64,000 nucleotides of DNA from NCBI GenBank assembly GCA_024752435.1, contig CP103034.1:868001-932000 (forward strand), in the 5' to 3' direction. This document shows, piece after piece, positions 59,859-64,000 of the stretch (the stretch's first letter is position 1; each line of letters begins with the position of its first letter). The position numbers and the translations under genes were made by a program. The notes beneath the pieces are model-generated. The model saw nothing but the letters and a program-made list of their open reading frames with translations, searched no databases and was not told the DNA's origin. Origin of the DNA: Allantophomopsis cytisporea (Eukaryota > Ascomycota > Leotiomycetes > Phacidiales > Phacidiaceae).

Positions 59859-60572
59859 GCCACTGGGCTACGATATAGTATGATATGGTATGAAATAGTA
59901 TGAAACAGTATGAGATAGTATGATCTTCGACGACTTGGTATGATATGTATTACATAAGCACATATGGGCACGTTCATTCGCATCCTAGGCGCATGATGGA
60001 GTTCTGGAGACGCTCATTTGAGTAGTTAGGTCGATTATTTAAAGTTGTCTTTCTTTGTTCTTCTATATTTCTTCGGCCATATTCAACATAGCCTCAACTT
60101 AGAATGTCAATCTGACCTAGAGTCATACACTGTTGGTAGTAATCAGTCTTTACGTTCTGATGATTGGCTTTGATATAATATATATGGTAAGGTAATTCGA
60201 CTTTCGAGAGCCTATTTGATAGTATCAACTTGGTTGATAAAGCGAGAAAATATCTTTAGAGGCACATGCTACCAAAGCCTCCCCCAAAAAGAAAGGGAAT
60301 GAATATTGAATATAAACGTGAAACCTTGTTATAACGTCGCCTCGCTTTTTTTGCGATTCACTAAGTTATAATACTTTATGACTACGTGCAGACCATGACT
60401 CGTGACATTAACATAACTGATAGCCAAGAAAAGGCCATGACAACTTCCCCTCCACCCCCACACCAATACTAATTCGTGCTACCCGAGCGGCCCGCCTCCA
60501 CAATCGCCAATAGATAAGCCTGGGGAGTTCACGATCGTCTACAGCCGCCAACGCAACGGCACACCAAAGAGC
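59859..60572. other. Intergenic region
   Basis: 714 bp between the MFS gene and the 2EXR-like gene, starting with a decameric repeat just past the MFS stop. AT-rich, with no gene recognised. Confidence 0.6.
59871..59920. repeat. 10-bp imperfect tandem repeat x5
   Basis: Five copies of a decamer close to TGATATAGTA (variants GGTA, AAATAGTA, AAACAGTA, AGATAGTA), starting 12 bp after the MFS stop codon, in the 3' untranslated region. Confidence 0.85.
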
Positions 60573-61415
60573 ATGAACTTCCTCCTGCTGCCCCGCGAAA
60601 TCCGCGAGCAGATCTACGAGTACGCACTGTATCCCACCGGCATCCTCAAAGTCAAGCGCTCCCCAAACCTAAAGTCCATAGTCCTGCAACCCTGCGTGCG
60701 GCATGACTGGGTGGCCGCCCAGGCGATGGACCCCGTGGGCGATCCCATCAACCCGCTCATTGTCCTCGCGTCGCGGCAGATCCACGCCGAGACCACCGCG
60801 CTGCTGTGGGCGCGCAACGAGCTCTACTTCCCCAGCTGCAAGGTGTTCATCGATGCCGTACGCCGGATGGGCCAGGTGGCGTCGCGCCGGCTCGTGCGCG
60901 TGCGCCTCTTCGTGCGTCTGCGCGCGAACCTGATGGCTCGCTTTGAGAAGGAGGCCAGGAAGGCCCTGGCTCTGCTGGCTTCGCGCGGCAGAAAGGGTGA
61001 TCTGAAATGTCTTACGCTTAATGTGGCAAGCTTTGATAATAGAGCTCATGCTAGTGACCCTGCGAATCGCTGTCCGGTGTATGAGGGCTTTCTGGCCGCG
61101 TTGAGGGAAATGTTTACGGGTGTGGAATCTTTTGAAAAGATCATTGAGGTGAGTAGTTGTCATGTCTGCCGGCCTCCTGGTGGTGATAGGGATTCGAAGT
61201 CCTCGAAGAGGCATAGGGCGCTTGGGGAACAGGCGCTCTATGAATTGCATTGTGCTTGGGCGGGCAAGTTGGTTTGTAATGGAACTCTACTTTTTGAGAA
61301 TTATGAATGGGCAGATGGGAGAAAGGGGCCTTTACCGAGGATAGGTGCTGAGTATCGTTCTGACAACTATGATTATACTATTTCTGAGCATCCTCAGCAT
61401 AGTTCTATCAGATGA
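60573..61415 (+). CDS. Hypothetical 2EXR/F-box-like protein
   Basis: A single exon encodes 280 aa. The opening F-L-L-L-P-R-E-I-R-E-Q-I-Y-E-Y-A-L and the later V-L-A-S-R-Q-I-H-A-E-T-T-A-L-L-W are typical of a large lineage-expanded fungal family with an F-box-like or 2EXR N-terminus; the function of its members is unknown. The middle is Arg- and Leu-rich and helical, and the C-terminal part has W and Y-rich segments. Base use is odd: the first 430 bp are strongly GC-rich at third positions, while the rest has the AT-richer codons of its neighbours. A long minus-strand frame over the GC-rich half is a composition artefact. Confidence 0.75.
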   Translation: MNFLLLPREIREQIYEYALYPTGILKVKRSPNLKSIVLQPCVRHDWVAAQAMDPVGDPINPLIVLASRQIHAETTALLWARNELYFPSCKVFIDAVRRMGQVASRRLVRVRLFVRLRANLMARFEKEARKALALLASRGRKGDLKCLTLNVASFDNRAHASDPANRCPVYEGFLAALREMFTGVESFEKIIEVSSCHVCRPPGGDRDSKSSKRHRALGEQALYELHCAWAGKLVCNGTLLFENYEWADGRKGPLPRIGAEYRSDNYDYTISEHPQHSSIR

Positions 61416-61843
61416 TAGTGGATCATCTACTTTATATTTAGATCCTTTTGATACATACGTTTTCAGTGAAGCGCCTTCACTTCAAGATATATCAAAAGCT
61501 GCCATAGTCTTATTCGTATACTTGCCCATATATTCATAACAGACCATCTAAGAATGTATGCATTTAGTTAACTGTACGCTTCTAAATGAACGTATGCATA
61601 TCTATAAGTGTATAGTTGTAAAAAATGGTACAGTCACTAATCAATTCAAAGCTATTGATAATTGTACGCTTTAGAGGAATTGAATTTGATGCCTTCTAAG
61701 CCCCTAAAACCTCTTAATAACCGCTCTTATATTACAATCTATTGACTGTATCATGACCAGGTCATGTAACATACTTCTACAATGGTCACATTTCAAGTGG
61801 ATTCATTATACAAGAGACAGGCGAGTAACATTTTGATGATACT
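61416..61843. other. Convergent intergenic region
   Basis: 428 bp of AT-rich sequence between the convergent 2EXR-like and flavoprotein genes; only 3' flanking sequence is seen. Confidence 0.6.
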
Positions 61844-62707
61844 CTACTTTAAACTCCCATTCTTCTCCTTCTGTGCCTCTAACCTTTCCGCTTGTTCCTT
61901 AGCATTGGCGGCAACACTTCCCTCAAGTCCATATGCCATCTTCCCATTCCCAGGTGGCTTCATCTCGAAAGTCTCTCGCACAACGGCATACTCATAGTAT
62001 CCACATCTGGCAATAGGCTGGACCTTGCTAAGATCAATCAAGCCCTCAGTCAGCACGCTATCAGAAATATGCACACCGACTACCTTTCCAATGATGATAT
62101 CTACGGTACCCATAGGTGGGTTTCCGGGTAGACGGAGCGTAGTATGATAGGTGCACTCAAAACGAATGGGGGATTCGGCCACCATGGGGACTTCATGAGG
62201 GAGTAGAGTGGAGGGAAGTTGAGTAAGGTTGGCCGCTTTGAATTCGCTCTCTCCATAGGGGACCTGCTCGGATGTGATATTCATGGCTTCGCGAAGATCC
62301 CATGTGCACAGGTTCCACACAAAAGAGCCCGTGGTCTCTGCATTGATAGTGGTATCCTTGCGGACGTTCTCGTCCGTTTGGTTGGCAGAGAACATTACAT
62401 AAGGAGGATCAAAAGTCAGATTGTTAAACTGACTAGACTTTGTCAGTAAATAAAACATTGGCTCAGGGTTCAATTCTAGAACTGACCTGTATGGTGCTAG
62501 GTTCTCCTTTCCATCAGCAGAACGGGTTGATATCCAACCAATTGGCCGTGGTACCACACATGCCTGCGATGATGAATATTAGTATCATATTCGTATAAAT
62601 CTCAACTTGGTCGTCCAAGTTGGCTTTGATTTTTAGATCTGCTAGCTGACCTTGAAAGGATCGCGCGGCAATCCGTGCGAGGTCACTCCTGGCTGGTAAA
62701 AGACCAT
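61844..62707 (-). CDS. Flavin-reductase-like (FMN-binding) flavoprotein
   Basis: complement(join(61844..62432,62487..62563,62651..62707)) gives 240 aa. Splicing (87- and 54-nt introns) rebuilds the typical start: D-P-F-K joined to A-C-V-V-P-R-P-I-G-W-I-S-T, then N-L-A-P-Y-S-Q-F-N-N. This P-R-P-I-G-W..N-L-A-P-Y-S-x-F pattern is the flavin-binding signature of the flavin reductase-like domain (split beta-barrel), which covers residues of about 10-200. Such proteins bind FMN and reduce flavin with NAD(P)H or support monooxygenases; fungal relatives are little studied. The second intron is in frame and stop-free, so retention would add 18 residues in the binding loop. It is divergent from a Zn2Cys6 regulator, its likely partner. 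A C-terminal Lys/Glu-rich helix closes the protein. Confidence 0.88.
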
Positions 62708-63263
62708 TTTATACAAGTGGAGAGAAAGAAAGATGAGTGATGTAGATAAAGATGAACGGTACAGTGTTCTCCGTAGACGAATTGCAAAACTTAAATTGGT
62801 GAGGAATATGTTAAACATATGTATTCAATAATCTGCCATAACTATGGTTCAATGCGATTGGGCAACATCATAGACAGTGGACCTGTATGTTGCGCCCTCT
62901 GTATCTGACGGGAGTGATTATCGGGTATGACGAGCCGAGATACGACTCTCGGATTATCGGTCATACCTCGGACGATGTCTGCGGCTACTGCGTATGGATG
63001 GGGCTCGTCAAGTAAGGTTCAAGTACCTTGTATGGCAACGTCTCACCGACCTCTGGCATTTGACAATCCCTACCATCACAGACTTTGAAAGCGCGGCATT
63101 TCGCTCAAATACTTCGGAAATCCCAAGCTCATCAACCGCAGATACCGATATATTTACCACGTGATCCGACAGCCTCGGACTTTAATAACGATCCACAAAG
63201 TTCGACATCCTTGCCCTTCAATTCTAGAACTTGTGCATACTGTACGAAAAGCATGGAGTTGGC
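62708..63263. other. Divergent promoter of flavoprotein and Zn2Cys6 regulator
   Basis: 556 bp between the two ATG codons, with a perfect CCGAGA-N6-TCTCGG palindrome and further CGG triplets within 40 bp. Confidence 0.6.
62935..62952. promoter_or_regulatory. CCGAGA-N6-TCTCGG palindrome, candidate zinc-cluster site
   Basis: Six-bp arms CCGAGA and TCTCGG are exact reverse complements around TACGAC, giving an everted CCG-N12-CGG pair. Zn2Cys6 dimers recognise paired CGG triplets with fixed spacing. More CGG triplets follow at about 62958 and 62969. It lies 228 bp from the flavoprotein ATG and 311 bp from the regulator ATG. Confidence 0.5.
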
Positions 63264-64000
63264 ATGAACAACAACATGGCAGAAAGTGGTCGGACTGCTC
63301 GGCCAATGGATGAAGCCAGAGAGAGACTCAAGCAGAGGAAGAAACGACGGACAACTTCTTGTTGGCCTTGTAGAGACCGCAAAGTCAGGTGTGATAAAGC
63401 GAACCCTTGTGATACTTGTTCTAGAAGGGGACACCCGGATTTATGCACTTATGAGCGGGTGCATTCAGAGCATGATCAAATCATGCAAAATATCATGCTA
63501 GGTGCCATGCCAGTACCAAATTCCGATGGATCTCTGAGAAATCCGGCTCCTGGAAGAGGAATCGTTAATGGACCCAGAGAAGGTCATAGTAGCCATTCAG
63601 TTGAGAGCCCGAGTACACTGCATTCCCGAGGGACAATCCAGAGCTCGAGTGCAAGTCCCAGGGTTGACAGACCTGAACCTTTTATGGGTCAGAACTCGAT
63701 CCCGCGTTTCGTGAGAGATCAGACGAGTGCAGAAGACGCCACGAGCAGAAGGAGTAATGTTGAAGGAGGCTTGATGCCTATACTTGGTCTTGAAGATTCA
63801 TTGTCAGGTTATCCTTTCATGCCGATTGTAAGTGATATAAGTTCTATGCATAGTGCTTTACCATCGGACCGAGACATCATAAAGTAAGGAATTTCTCTAT
63901 ATATCACACTCCATCTTGTGTTGATTCTCTTTGTTGATAGAAGCATGTATTAACACCTTTGTAGACTATTTCAATGCTATCGTACTCAGTTACACATCTT
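63264..64000 (+). CDS. Zn2Cys6 transcription factor, 3' end cut off by window
   Basis: join(63264..63883,63965..>64000), partial; 218 residues are visible. The zinc cluster spans residues of about 33-64: C-W-P-C, then R-D-R-K-V-R-C, N-P-C-D-T-C and a final Cys eight residues on, preceded by a basic R-K-K-R-R run. A Ser-rich linker follows. The 81-nt intron (GTAAGG..TTTGTAG) joins D-R-D-I-I-K to L-F-Q-C-Y-R-T-Q-L-H-I, a pattern typical of the start of the fungal-specific middle homology domain, which supports the acceptor chosen. Start is the first in-frame ATG; a second Met follows four codons later. Class: nuclear DNA-binding regulator of nearby or metabolic genes. It is divergent from the flavoprotein gene. 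Confidence 0.9.

Noticed and set aside
60669..61250. 193-codon minus-strand open frame
   Set aside because: Stop codons are rare here because the 2EXR-like gene is GC-rich; no motif supports it.

Overview
The window is nuclear DNA of a filamentous ascomycete (Pezizomycotina; Leotiomycetes is my guess, not shown). The support is many short introns (47-122 nt, usually GTAAGT-like donors and CTRAC/CTAAT-like branch points), a Zn2Cys6 regulator, a WSC cell-wall sensor, a secreted tyrosinase, fungal-type MET2 and THO2, and long gene-poor stretches full of microsatellites. I see no prokaryotic operon, CRISPR array, complete transposase gene or rRNA. I found no tRNA that folds convincingly, only a tRNA-like SINE candidate.

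Fifteen protein genes can be supported, most after working out exon joins by hand. Left arm (1-24 kb): GRAM/VASt ER-membrane sterol-transfer protein (2803-7076, -), MIT/coiled-coil Atg38-like protein (8762-10481, +), a 7-dehydrocholesterol-reductase-like sterol reductase (12483-14094, +), THO2 of the THO/TREX complex (14676-22001, -) and homoserine O-acetyltransferase MET2 (22432-24099, +). Middle (24-41 kb), gene-poor: a WSC-domain sensor (30443-31932, +), then 6.5 kb with a perfect 17-bp hairpin, about 140-bp diverged tandem repeats and what looks like a decayed intron-containing gene, followed by a secreted tyrosinase (38509-39740, -). Right arm (41-64 kb): a kelch-type membrane protein (41119-44463, +), an Ost-alpha/TMEM184-family membrane protein (48088-50102, +), KU70 (52087-54120, -) head-to-head with ferrochelatase HEM15 (54663-56044, +), an MFS transporter (57904-59858, +), a 2EXR/F-box-like hypothetical gene (60573-61415, +), a flavin-reductase-like flavoprotein (61844-62707, -) and, divergent from it, a Zn2Cys6 regulator cut off by the window end (63264 onward, +).

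Most genes are unrelated housekeeping functions: sulfur amino acids, heme, mRNA export, DNA end joining. Two groupings may mean something. First, a sterol-transfer protein and a Delta7-type sterol reductase lie about 5 kb apart; the reductase is unexpected because ergosterol keeps its Delta7 double bond. Second, the flavoprotein and Zn2Cys6 regulator share a 556-bp divergent promoter carrying a perfect CCGAGA-N6-TCTCGG palindrome of the kind zinc-cluster dimers bind. The sterol reductase, its apparent GC-AG intron, and the decayed repeat region at 35-37.4 kb are the best leads for something undescribed.
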